A DNA stretch of 64,000 bases, taken from assembly GCF_013410035.1 (NCBI RefSeq), contig NZ_JACCBW010000002.1, forward strand, positions 124,001-188,000, read 5' to 3'. Source of the DNA: Nocardioides cavernae (GTDB taxonomy: Bacteria > Actinomycetota > Actinomycetes > Propionibacteriales > Nocardioidaceae). Position 1 is the stretch's first letter. Every line of letters begins with the position of its first letter. A program made the position numbers and the translations under genes. The notes beneath the pieces were generated by a model. The model made no database searches and had not been told where the DNA came from. It was given only the letters and a program-made list of their open reading frames with translations. This document shows, in pieces, positions 26,083-34,159 of this stretch.

Positions 26083-27127
26083 AGAGATGTTCACGACCGT
26101 GCGCCGTGGCTACGACCCGGCCGAGGTCGAGCGTGCCGTCGCCCAGGCCCAGCGCGAGACCGCGGAGCTGCGCCAGCGCCTCGAGGCCGCCGAGCAGGCC
26201 GCCGAGCAGGCGCGCGGCGAGGCCGCCGCGTCTCGCGACGCGCTCGTCTCCCGGGAGGCCCAGGAGCCGGAGCAGCCGACGTTCGCCCACCTCGGTGACC
26301 GGGTCGGGCAGATCCTGTCGCTCGCCGAGGCCGAGGCCGCCGAGATCCGCGACCGCGTGCTCGGTGAGGTCGAGACCCTCCGCAAGGAGGCCGAGCAGGA
26401 GGCGGGGGCCGTGCGCGCCGACGCCGACCGCTACGCCGAGGAGACCCGTCGCGACGCCGAGGCCGAGGGTGTCCGCGTGCTCGCCGACGCCCGCAAGGCC
26501 GCCGACGGCGAGCGCGACGCCGCCGAGCGCGACGCCTCCGCCCGCCGCGCCGAGGCCGAGGCCATCTACGAGGACCAGCGCGCGAAGGCCGCCCAGGCCG
26601 CCGCCGACTTCGAGACCACGCTCGCCGAGCGCCGGCAGAAGGCGACCGCCGAGTTCCAGGCGCAGCAGGCTGCGACCCAGGCCGAGCTCGACGCGATGGC
26701 CGCGCGCAACAAGGACACCGAGGCGACCCTCGAGCGCAACCGCGTCGAGGCCGAGCAGCGCATCGCCCGGATGCTCGCCGAGGCCGAGGAGCGCTCCACC
26801 ACGATGGTGAGCGAGGCGCGGGCCTCCGCCGACCGCGTACGCGCCGAGTCCGACCGCGAGCTCGCCGCCGCCGCGCAGCGTCGTGACAGCATCAACGCCC
26901 AGCTGTCCAACGTCCGCCAGATGCTCGCCACCCTCACCGGCACCGTCCCCGGGATCGCATTCCCGGGCGAGCCGGAGCCGGCTCCTGTCGCAGCCCCGTC
27001 CGCCGCCGGCGACGCGCCGGAGGGCGAGCCGGAGGCCGTCACCGAGGCCGAGGTCGTCGAGGCCCAGGACGAGGCCGCCGCCGAGGCTGCGGAGCTCGCG
27101 GACGGGGAGACCTCCGAGGAGCGGTGA
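26075..27127 (+). CDS. DivIVA-like coiled-coil protein
   Basis: 350 residues. The N-terminus MFTTVRRGYDPAEVERAVAQ matches the DivIVA-domain signature (F-x-x-x-x-RGYD-x-x-EV), followed by coiled coil to about 290 and an acidic tail. DivIVA/Wag31 proteins recognise curved membrane and place growth machinery at poles. Translation begins inside the last codons of the upstream coiled-coil gene. The last two sense codons and the stop (GAG CGG TGA) lie inside repeat B. Confidence 0.75.
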   Translation: MPEEMFTTVRRGYDPAEVERAVAQAQRETAELRQRLEAAEQAAEQARGEAAASRDALVSREAQEPEQPTFAHLGDRVGQILSLAEAEAAEIRDRVLGEVETLRKEAEQEAGAVRADADRYAEETRRDAEAEGVRVLADARKAADGERDAAERDASARRAEAEAIYEDQRAKAAQAAADFETTLAERRQKATAEFQAQQAATQAELDAMAARNKDTEATLERNRVEAEQRIARMLAEAEERSTTMVSEARASADRVRAESDRELAAAAQRRDSINAQLSNVRQMLATLTGTVPGIAFPGEPEPAPVAAPSAAGDAPEGEPEAVTEAEVVEAQDEAAAEAAELADGETSEER

Positions 27128-27171
27128 GTGAGGCACGTCCTGAGGGCGCGGAAGGTGTCTCACGCACCGCT
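27120..27171. repeat. Palindromic repeat B, copy 1
   Basis: Left arm 27120-27136 (AGCGGTGAGTGAGGCAC) and right arm 27155-27171 (GTGTCTCACGCACCGCT) pair except at two positions, one of them a G-T wobble, around an 18-base loop. The DivIVA-like stop codon is in the left arm. Copy 2 is at 61048-61107. Confidence 0.85.
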
Positions 27172-27187
27172 GGGGTCGGCGACGCGC

Positions 27188-28699
27188 TCAGGCCTTCGGC
27201 ACACCCGGGTCGGGCGTACGGTCCCCGGTGATCCACCCGTCGAAGAACGCGCTCAGCTCGCGGCCGGTCTCGGCCTCCCAGTGGTCGTAGACCTGCTCGC
27301 GGGAGGCGGAGGTGTTGTCGTTCTCGGCCAGCCATGACCGGGCGATCCGGTAGAACTCGTCGTCACCGAGGTCGGTGCGCAGCTCGTTCCACATGAGCGC
27401 CGGCGTGTAGTAGATGTTGGAGCCGCCGAACTGCTGCGGGTCGTACGCCCCGGGCGGGCCGTACTGGTCGCGCAGCTGCTGGTCGACGGCGCGCGCCGAC
27501 CCGAGGTTCTGCTTGAGCGGGCGGATGTCGTGCTCGTCCTCGTAGATCCACTGCAGGAGCATCGTCATGCCCTCGTTGAGCCACACGTCGCGCCAGTCCG
27601 ACGGGGAGACCTGGTCGCCGTACCACTGGTGGACGATCTCGTGCGCGACCACCTGCGGGGAGAAGACGTAGTCGTTGGTGCCGAGGGTGACCATCGTCTG
27701 GGTCTCCATGGCGCTCATCGAGTCGGTGACGACGAGGCCGAGGGAGCTGAAGGGGTAGTCGCCCAGCTTCGTCTCGATCCAGTCGACGGTGGCCGCCGCG
27801 GTCTGGATCGAGTCCAGCGGCCGGGTCAGGCCGCGAGGGGTCCAGTAGTCGACGCGCAGCCCGCCGGCGGAGGTGTTGCTGCTGTGGGTGTAGTCGCCGA
27901 TGGCGACCGTGACGAGGTAGGACGACGCGGGCTCGATGAGCTGCCAGGAGGTCGTCGTGCCGCCCTCGTCCGAGGTGAGCTCGGTGAGCACGCCGTTGGC
28001 GATGCCGGTCCACTGCCGTGGCGCGTGGACGGTGATGTCGTAGAGCGCCTTGTCGGACGGCTGGTCGTTGACGGGGTACCACGTGAAGGCGCCGTAGGGC
28101 TCCTGCATCGTCCAGACCTCGCCGGTGTCCGTGATCGTGAAGCCGGTCTGGGAGAAGTCGCCGCGCGTGGTGGGTGCGGGCGTGGGGGCGGGGGTGCCGA
28201 CGTAGTCGACGGTGAGCTCGTACTGCCGGTCCTGCTCGACCGGCGCCCGCAGCACGAGGTCCTTGCCGCGCCGGGCGACGTCGACGGGCTCGCCGTCCAG
28301 GGTCGCCCGGAGCACCCGCAGCGGACGGCCCAGGTCGAGCTGGAACCGCGGCGCCGTGCGCGTGGCGCGGAAGGTGATGACCGCGGTGCCGGTGAGCCGC
28401 TCCGGCCCCGGCTCCCACGTGAGGTCGAGGTCGTAGTGGAGGGCGTCGACGCGCGGGTCGCCGACCGCGGGGTAGACGCTGTCCTCGACCGGCGTCGAGC
28501 GGGCGAGGTCGAGGTCGGGCTCGACCCGGTCGCCGACCACGGGCGCCGAGGCGGGGGCGACGGACTCGTCGTCGCCGGGCGCCGCGCTCGCCGTCGGCGT
28601 CTCCAGGCGGGTGGGGCCGCCGGCCTCGCTCGAGCACCCGGCGGCCGCGGTGAGGACCAGGGCCAGCGCGACGCCCGCGCGCGCCGGCCGCCGGGTCAC
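27188..28699 (-). CDS. M1-family zinc metallopeptidase lipoprotein
   Basis: 503 residues from GTG 28699, overlapping the sigma-factor stop (GTGA). The N-terminus has a lipobox LTAAAGC. The zinc site is H353-E-I-V-H357 with third ligand E376 in WLNEG, and the exopeptidase signature is replaced by a variant around SAMETQTM. M1 aminopeptidases remove N-terminal residues; an exported, membrane-anchored copy would process envelope peptides. It is co-transcribed with the ECF sigma factor, so it may be its output or signal processor. Confidence 0.85.
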   Translation of the reverse strand: MTRRPARAGVALALVLTAAAGCSSEAGGPTRLETPTASAAPGDDESVAPASAPVVGDRVEPDLDLARSTPVEDSVYPAVGDPRVDALHYDLDLTWEPGPERLTGTAVITFRATRTAPRFQLDLGRPLRVLRATLDGEPVDVARRGKDLVLRAPVEQDRQYELTVDYVGTPAPTPAPTTRGDFSQTGFTITDTGEVWTMQEPYGAFTWYPVNDQPSDKALYDITVHAPRQWTGIANGVLTELTSDEGGTTTSWQLIEPASSYLVTVAIGDYTHSSNTSAGGLRVDYWTPRGLTRPLDSIQTAAATVDWIETKLGDYPFSSLGLVVTDSMSAMETQTMVTLGTNDYVFSPQVVAHEIVHQWYGDQVSPSDWRDVWLNEGMTMLLQWIYEDEHDIRPLKQNLGSARAVDQQLRDQYGPPGAYDPQQFGGSNIYYTPALMWNELRTDLGDDEFYRIARSWLAENDNTSASREQVYDHWEAETGRELSAFFDGWITGDRTPDPGVPKA

Positions 28700-29271
28700 C
28701 GCTCGCCCCGCAGCAGCGGTCGCGCGAGCTTGCGGCCGTGGTGGATCTGCGCCTTCACGGTGCCGAGCGGCGCGTCGACCAGCTCGGCGATCTCGTCGTA
28801 CGGCAGCCCGTAGACGTCGCGCAGCAGCAGCGGCTCGACGTACTGCGGGTGCTCGCGCTCGATCGTGTCCATCGCCTCGAGCAGGTCGAGACGGGTGCCG
28901 GCGATGACGCTCGTCGTGCGCGGGTCGGGCCGGTCGTGCGCGCCGTCCTCGAAGTCGGTCGGCGTCGCGAGGTTCTTGAGGCGACGGTACGTCGTGCGCG
29001 CGCTGTTGACCGCGACGATGTGCAGCCACGTGGTGAACCGCCCGCGCCCGCCCCAGGTGCCGATCTTGGTCGCGACGTTGAGCATCGCCTCCTGGCACGC
29101 GTCCTCCGCGTCGCCGGAGTAGGGCAGGACCCCGCGGCAGATGTTGAGCACGCGGGTGCGCACCGCGGCGAGCAGCATCTCGAGCGCGTCACGGTCCCCG
29201 TCACGCGCACGACGTGCCAGGTCGTCGATATCGTCGGGCGCCAAGGCGTCCCGGTCCCCCGGATAGTCCAC
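28696..29271 (-). CDS. ECF-type RNA polymerase sigma factor
   Basis: 191 residues with sigma region 2 (DACQEAMLNVATKIGTWGGRGRFTTWLH) and region 4 (LPYDEIAELVDAPLGTVKAQIHHGR) separated by a linker of about 40 residues. It directs RNA polymerase to alternative promoters in response to stress. No anti-sigma factor follows; instead an M1 peptidase lipoprotein overlaps it, and a Ser/Thr kinase diverges 20 bases away. Kinase control of this sigma factor is a plausible inference. Leaderless at GTG 29271. Confidence 0.88.
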   Translation of the reverse strand: MDYPGDRDALAPDDIDDLARRARDGDRDALEMLLAAVRTRVLNICRGVLPYSGDAEDACQEAMLNVATKIGTWGGRGRFTTWLHIVAVNSARTTYRRLKNLATPTDFEDGAHDRPDPRTTSVIAGTRLDLLEAMDTIEREHPQYVEPLLLRDVYGLPYDEIAELVDAPLGTVKAQIHHGRKLARPLLRGER

Positions 29272-29277
29272 GCCTGC

Positions 29278-29285
29278 ACGATAAT
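29278..29285. promoter_or_regulatory. Overlapping divergent -10 boxes of sigma factor and kinase
   Basis: The eight bases ACGATAAT contain TATCGT on the minus strand (6 bases before GTG 29271) and GATAAT on the plus strand (6 bases before GTG 29292). The start codons are only 20 bases apart, so transcription in one direction must exclude the other. Confidence 0.6.
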
Positions 29286-29291
29286 GCCCGG

Positions 29292-30752
29292 GTGTCCGCT
29301 CCCTCTCGCCTCGGTCGGTACCCGGTGCGTCGCCGCATCGGGTCCGGGGCCTTCGCGACGGTCTGGCTCGCCTACGACGAGCACCTCGACTCCGCGGTCG
29401 CGATCAAGGTCCTCGCGGACAACTGGACCACCGACCTGCACATCCGGCAGCGCTTCCTCGAGGAGGGGCGCTTCCTGCGCAAGGTCGAGTCGCCGCACGT
29501 CGTGACCGTGTACGACGCCGGGGAGCTCGCCGACGACCGGCCCTACCTCGTCATGGCGTACGCCGACCAGGGCACGCTCGCGGACCGCCTCGAGCTCAGC
29601 CCGCTGGAGCCGTCGCAGGCCCTCACCGTCCTGTCCCAGGTCGGCAAGGGCCTCAGCGCGCTGCACGACCGGGGCGTCCTGCACCGTGACGTGAAGCCGG
29701 CGAACGTGCTCTTCCGCACGGTCGAGACCTCCCGCGGCGCCCAGGTGATCGCGATGCTGGGCGACCTCGGGCTCGGTAAGGCGATGGACATGTCGTCGCG
29801 GCTCACCATGGTGGGCGGCACGCCGACCTACGTCGCCCCCGAGCAGGCGCTCGGCGAGGGGCTCGACGCGCGCGCCGACCAGTACTCCCTCGCCGCGCTC
29901 ACCTACTACCTGCTCGCGGGACGCCAGGCGTACGACCACGCGTCCCTGTCGGCCGCCGCGAACCCGTCGCCGCCGCCACCGATGGGGATCGACAACCCCG
30001 AGGCCGAGGAGGTCGTCCGGCGCGGCCTGGCCAAGGACCGCGAGGACCGGTTCCCCGACGTGGAGTCGTTCGTCACGGCGCTCGTGGAGGCCATGGGCGG
30101 CCAGGCCGACGACGCGCCGCAGGCGTGGATCCCCGCCGACCCCGACCTCACCCAGGCCGCGGCGCGACCCGAGCTGACCGGGCTGGCCAGCGACCTACCG
30201 GCGACCACGACGCCCGACCGTCGCCGGCGCCGGTGGCCGTGGATCGCCGCGGCCGTCCTCGCGCTCGCCGCCGGCACCGGTGCCGGCTGGGCGGCCGAGC
30301 GGGCCTCGACCTCGGAGCGCACCATCGAGGACGACCTCGGGTTCTTGATGGTCACGGTGCCGAAGGACTGGACCGCGCAGGTCGACCCCGAGCCGTGGAC
30401 ACCGGTCGAGGGCCAGCGCGAGCAGCCGGGCATCGCCGCCGGCAGCGCGCCCGGCTGGAACACCGCCGCGTCGCCCGCGCCGGGCGTCTTCCTGGGCCTG
30501 CTCCGCGGCGACAAGCTGCCGACCCGCGTGCCCCAGCACCCCGAGTGCGAGGGCAACCGCGACCCGGTCCTCGACGAGGACGACGGGGACCGGTCCATGA
30601 CCGTCCAGTTCTTCGGCTGCCCCGGCGCGGACTACGTCTTCGAGCGGGTGGTCCAGGTCAACCAGAGCCAGCTGCTGTGGATCCAGATCCGCAGCGACAG
30701 CACCGGCACGGCCAACCGGGTCCTCGACTCCGTCGAGGCGTTCGGGGTCTGA
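29292..30752 (+). CDS. Transmembrane Ser/Thr protein kinase (PknB-like)
   Basis: 486 residues. Kinase domain about 8-270: glycine loop GSGAFATVW, ATP lysine K39, catalytic D133 in HRDVKPAN, DLG instead of DFG, and GTPTYVAPEQAL. One membrane segment follows at about 316-338 (WPWIAAAVLALAAG), then an extracellular region of about 145 residues whose start, FLMVTVPKDW, resembles the two proteins encoded downstream on the other strand. It presumably senses an envelope signal. GTG 29292 is supported by GATAAT 6 bases upstream; an upstream frame extension would run through the sigma promoter. Confidence 0.88.
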   Translation: MSAPSRLGRYPVRRRIGSGAFATVWLAYDEHLDSAVAIKVLADNWTTDLHIRQRFLEEGRFLRKVESPHVVTVYDAGELADDRPYLVMAYADQGTLADRLELSPLEPSQALTVLSQVGKGLSALHDRGVLHRDVKPANVLFRTVETSRGAQVIAMLGDLGLGKAMDMSSRLTMVGGTPTYVAPEQALGEGLDARADQYSLAALTYYLLAGRQAYDHASLSAAANPSPPPPMGIDNPEAEEVVRRGLAKDREDRFPDVESFVTALVEAMGGQADDAPQAWIPADPDLTQAAARPELTGLASDLPATTTPDRRRRRWPWIAAAVLALAAGTGAGWAAERASTSERTIEDDLGFLMVTVPKDWTAQVDPEPWTPVEGQREQPGIAAGSAPGWNTAASPAPGVFLGLLRGDKLPTRVPQHPECEGNRDPVLDEDDGDRSMTVQFFGCPGADYVFERVVQVNQSQLLWIQIRSDSTGTANRVLDSVEAFGV

Positions 30753-30771
30753 GCCGGGCCTGACCGACCCG

Positions 30772-31404
30772 TCAGCCCAGCCGGATCCCCGCGCCCACGC
30801 GCGCGATCAGCTCGGCCATCCCGGCGTCGTCCACCTCGCGCCCGGTGACCGCGATCTCGACCTGCGCGTTGTCGGAGCCGGTGAGGTCCTTCCACCGCAG
30901 GTAGCCGTGCCGCAGGTGGTTGGCGGTGACGTACGAGAAGTGCAGGCTGTCGGCCGTCTGGCCCAGGACCTCGACGTTGCTCTCGTCCTCGCGGAGCTCG
31001 TCGATGCGCCGGTCGAGGGTCCAGTCGATCGACCGGCGGTTGCTCAGCACCTGCTCGACGCGCAGGACGTAGCCGAAGTCGGGCTGGTCCGGCGGGCGCC
31101 ACTGCCACTCGTTGAGCGAGTTCTCGAAGAAGTCCCAGCCCTTCGGCACCGGCAGCGTCATCCGGAAGGCGCCACTGCCCACCGACTGGTCCACGAGCGG
31201 CAGCCCCTCGGCCAGGGCGGGTGTCGTCGGGTCGGGCAGGATCTCGGGGACGGGGTCGACCGGGAGGCTCGGGGACGTGGCCGCGACGGGTGCCGCCGCA
31301 CCCGCTCCCGACGGGTTCGCCGCGGCCAGCCACGACGCGCCGAACCCCGCCGCGACGCCGACGAGGGCGAGCAGCGCCAGGAGTGCCGCCCCCCGCCAGC
31401 TCAC
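30772..31404 (-). CDS. Membrane-anchored extracellular protein, paralogue of the neighbour
   Basis: About 210 residues: N-terminal membrane anchor (GAALLALLALVGVAAG), a Pro/Ala-rich spacer, then a compact extracellular domain beginning FRMTLPVPKGWDFF and including YVLRVEQVLSN and SLHFSYV. It aligns along its length with the upstream gene product (31410-32087), and its PKGW start resembles the kinase ectodomain. No known family is recognised. GTG 31404 is used; TTG 31413, overlapping the upstream stop, is equally possible. It converges on the kinase gene with a 19-base gap. Confidence 0.7.
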   Translation of the reverse strand: MSWRGAALLALLALVGVAAGFGASWLAAANPSGAGAAAPVAATSPSLPVDPVPEILPDPTTPALAEGLPLVDQSVGSGAFRMTLPVPKGWDFFENSLNEWQWRPPDQPDFGYVLRVEQVLSNRRSIDWTLDRRIDELREDESNVEVLGQTADSLHFSYVTANHLRHGYLRWKDLTGSDNAQVEIAVTGREVDDAGMAELIARVGAGIRLG

Positions 31405-31409
31405 GGCCG

Positions 31410-32087
31410 TCAACCCAGCCCCGACGGGGTGGGTGTGGTCAGCGGCCTGCCGCCCGCGCCCTGCATGCCGTCGGCGACCCGGCGGATCAGGTCCTTGGTG
31501 CCAGGGACGTCCATCTCGCGGCCGTGCACGACGATCTCCACGTCGGCCTGCCCGCTCGCGTCGAGGTCGAGCCAGCGCATGAAGCTGTGCCGCGCGTTGC
31601 CCTCGTTGCTGCGGTAGGTGTACTCCAGCGAGTCGGCCCCGCGGTCCTCGATCACCACGTCGTCCTGCTCGGCGCGCAGCCGCTCGATGCGGATGTCGAT
31701 GGCGTCCTCGATGGTGATGTCCTGGCTCTGGATCTGCTCGATCCGCATGACGTAGCTGTTGTTGGACGTGCCGGGCTCCTTCCACTTCCACTCGTTGGTG
31801 GCGTTGGCGTTGGTGCTCCAGCCGGCCGGCACGGGGAAAGTGATCTCGAACTTCCCGGACCCGCGCGTGGTGGTGGTCATCTCGAGGTCCGGCTGCAGCG
31901 GCGGGTCGTCCGGGTCCGGGGCGAACGGCCGCGGCGCCTCGACGGGCATCTCCGGGCGCTCGGCCGGCAGGGGCGCGGGCACGCCCGACCCGATCGTGGT
32001 GTCGCGGCTCTGCGCGGACGCGGCATAGCCGCCCCCGGCGCCGATCGCCAGGAGCGCGACCAGCACCACGGGGCCCCTCCACTCCAC
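31410..32087 (-). CDS. Membrane-anchored extracellular protein, paralogue of the next gene
   Basis: 225 residues: membrane anchor (VVLVALLAIGAGGGYAAS), acidic/proline spacer, then a domain starting FEITFPVPAGW with YVMRIEQIQSQ, SLEYTYRSNEG and FMRWLDLDASG. It matches the following gene at the same positions, so the pair arose by tandem duplication. No family recognised. It may act with the Ser/Thr kinase, whose ectodomain shares the F-x-x-T-x-P-K/P-x-W opening. GTG 32087 is the only start before the anchor. Confidence 0.7.
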   Translation of the reverse strand: MEWRGPVVLVALLAIGAGGGYAASAQSRDTTIGSGVPAPLPAERPEMPVEAPRPFAPDPDDPPLQPDLEMTTTTRGSGKFEITFPVPAGWSTNANATNEWKWKEPGTSNNSYVMRIEQIQSQDITIEDAIDIRIERLRAEQDDVVIEDRGADSLEYTYRSNEGNARHSFMRWLDLDASGQADVEIVVHGREMDVPGTKDLIRRVADGMQGAGGRPLTTPTPSGLG

Positions 32088-32176
32088 GGGCCCATCATGT
32101 CAGCCGGTGCGGTGGTCTGGTCCACGGCCGCGACTGCGTGTGGCGGGGCCGGCGAGCGGCCGGGACGCGGACCTCC

Positions 32177-32182
32177 TAGCGT
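32177..32182 (+). promoter_or_regulatory. Leaderless -10 box TAGCGT
   Basis: TAGCGT ends 6 bases before ATG 32189 of the amidohydrolase gene. Confidence 0.55.
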
Positions 32183-32188
32183 GGCCCC

Positions 32189-33712
32189 ATGCTGATCCGG
32201 AACGCCCGCCTCGTCGCGGTCACCGAGCACGTGGCGGACCCCGTCGACGTACGCGTCCACGACGGCGTCGTGACCGAGGTGGGACCGTCGCTGGCGGCCG
32301 GGCCGGACGAGGTGGACGGGGCGGCCGGGCCGGACGGGGTGGACGAGGTCCACGACGCCGCGGGGCGCTGGCTGATGCCCGGCCTGTGGGACCAGCACGT
32401 CCACCTCGGGCAGTGGACGCTCGCCTCGGCCCGGCTCGACCTCGCCCCGGCGCGGTCCAGCGCGGAGGCGGTCGCGCTGGTCCGCGAGCGGCTGGAGGAG
32501 TGGCCTGACCTGTCCGTGATCGGGTGGGGCCACCGCCCCACCGCCTGGCCGGACAACCCGGCGGTCTCCGACCTCGACGCGATCGGCACCGACCAGCCGA
32601 TCGTCCTGATCGCCGGCGACGGCCACCACGGCTGGCTGAACACCACCGCACTCCACATGCTCGCCCTGTCGTCGCGCGACAGCGTCGTCAGCGAGGCCGA
32701 GTGGTTCATGGCGTACGGCCGGCTCGCCACGGTCCTCGGGACGGACGGGACCGGGCCCGACGCCTACCGTCGCTCGATGGAGGCAGCCGCCGCGCAGGGC
32801 GTGGTGGGGCTGGTCGACCTGGAGTTCAGCGGCGGGGTCGCCGACTGGGCGGCCCGGTGGGCCGGCGGCGCGGACCTGCTGCGGATCCGGCACGCCTGCT
32901 ACGCCGACGGCCTCGACGACGTCCTGGCCCGCGGCCTCCGCTCCGGCGACCCGCTCGCCGACGACCCCCGCCTCACGATGGGGCCGCTGAAGATCATCAG
33001 CGACGGCTCGCTCAACACCCGCACCGCCTGGTGCTGCGAGCCGTACGCCGAGAAGGCGGTGCCCGGCGCCGAGGAGGGGCAGCCGAACCAGAGCCCCGCC
33101 GAGCTGCGTGCCCTGCTGGCGCGTGCGGCGGCGGGCGGCCTCGAGGTGGCCGTCCACGCCATCGGGGACCGCGCCGTCGCCGAGGCGCTGTCGGCCTTCG
33201 AGGACACCGGCGCCCGCGGCGGCATCGAGCACGTGCAGCTGACGACGCGCGACGACGTACGCCGCATGGCGCGGCTGGGCGTACGCGCGAGCGTGCAGCC
33301 CGCCCACCTGCTCGACGACCGCGAGGTGACCGAGCGGCTGTGGCCCGGTCGCGCCGAACGCTGCTTCCCGCTGCGGTGGATGCTCGACGACGGCGTCGAC
33401 GTCGTCCTCGGCTCGGACGCTCCCGTCTCGCCGCTGGACCCGTGGCTCGCGATCGCCGCCGCCGTCCACCGGGCCGCGGGCGACGACGAGCCGTGGCACC
33501 CCGAGCAGGCCATCACCGCCCGCGAGGCGCTCGCCGCCTCGACCGACGGCCGGGGGACCGTCGCGGTCGGCCACCCCGGCGACCTCGTCCTCCTCGACGC
33601 CGACCCGCTCGCCGGCGCGTCCGACCGCGCCCACGCCGAGCGGCTCCGGGCCTTCGCCGACCAGGTCGCCGTGACCTGGGTGGCGGGGGTGGTGGCGTAC
33701 GCCCGCGCCTGA
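32189..33712 (+). CDS. Amidohydrolase family (YtcJ-like) protein
   Basis: 507 residues with the amidohydrolase metal motif H70-x-H72 in DQHVHLG, LKIISDGSLN, VHAIGDRAV, EHVQL and the C-terminal GSDAPVSPLDP metal site. The composite fold matches metal-dependent YtcJ-like hydrolases that act on exocyclic amides, often with unknown natural substrates. It contains a variable insertion of Ala/Gly/Asp near residues 35-55. ATG 32189 is fixed by the TAGCGT -10. A cluster of repeat units begins a few bases after the stop. Confidence 0.85.
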   Translation: MLIRNARLVAVTEHVADPVDVRVHDGVVTEVGPSLAAGPDEVDGAAGPDGVDEVHDAAGRWLMPGLWDQHVHLGQWTLASARLDLAPARSSAEAVALVRERLEEWPDLSVIGWGHRPTAWPDNPAVSDLDAIGTDQPIVLIAGDGHHGWLNTTALHMLALSSRDSVVSEAEWFMAYGRLATVLGTDGTGPDAYRRSMEAAAAQGVVGLVDLEFSGGVADWAARWAGGADLLRIRHACYADGLDDVLARGLRSGDPLADDPRLTMGPLKIISDGSLNTRTAWCCEPYAEKAVPGAEEGQPNQSPAELRALLARAAAGGLEVAVHAIGDRAVAEALSAFEDTGARGGIEHVQLTTRDDVRRMARLGVRASVQPAHLLDDREVTERLWPGRAERCFPLRWMLDDGVDVVLGSDAPVSPLDPWLAIAAAVHRAAGDDEPWHPEQAITAREALAASTDGRGTVAVGHPGDLVLLDADPLAGASDRAHAERLRAFADQVAVTWVAGVVAYARA

Positions 33713-33719
33713 TCGGCAC

Positions 33720-33870
33720 ATGAGCGGCCATATCGACACCTGAGCGGCCATATGGACGCTCCAGTCGGGAAATGGACGCCGCCGCGAACTCACGAGCCGA
33801 TGTGGCCGCTCGTCGCACGGTATGTCGCCTCATGAGCGGCCACATGTCCGCTCATGACGGGAAATGGTCG
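33720..33870. repeat. Repeat cluster E (TGAGCGGCCAYAT units)
   Basis: Four copies of a 12-13-base unit: TGAGCGGCCATAT at 33721 and 33741, TGAGCGGCCACAT at 33833, and one inverted copy (ATGTGGCCGCTC, 33800-33811). A 40-base segment at 33739 is repeated at 33831 with about 80 percent identity, ending GGGAAATGG. CATGAGCGG and CCGCTCATG (33831-33856) form a palindrome. Confidence 0.8.
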
Positions 33871-34159
33871 GCGCGCCGGGCGTACGCCCCAGCTGCTGCA
33901 GTTCCTGATGGCCCACGTCCTCGCCGACCCCGCCGTGCAGCGCATCGTGCTGGAGCCCGACGTCGACAACGCGAAGTCGGTCGCGCTGATGGAGCGGATG
34001 AGCGCCGAGCTCGGGCCGGTCACCGAGGTCCCCGCGCCGATGCCGGACCTGCCGGCGAAGCGGGCGCAGTTCGCCTTCGTCAGCCGTCCGGCGGGCGCTC
34101 AGGCCAGCGCGAGGGTCGCGTCCAGCACGAACGCCGGGTCCTCCAGCTGGTCGCCGTAG
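33854..34159 (+). pseudogene. Truncated GNAT acetyltransferase (siderophore-type), 5' end lost
   Basis: Only about 75 residues of an acetyltransferase remain: LLQFLMAHVLADPAVQR, VLEPDVDNAKSVALMERM and a C-terminal RAQFAFVSR, as in the last third of GNATs that acetylate hydroxamate siderophore precursors. The N-terminal two thirds are missing, and the frame now opens inside repeat cluster E. After SR the frame runs into sequence antisense to the PucR gene for 60 bases. Probably nonfunctional. Confidence 0.65.

Noticed and set aside
28696..28711. A 16-base string shared by the sigma/M1 junction (28696) and the repressor/MFS junction (17026)
   Set aside because: Both are GAG CGG TGA/GTG overlaps with G-rich flanks; the match is explained by codon and overlap constraints, not by a repeat.
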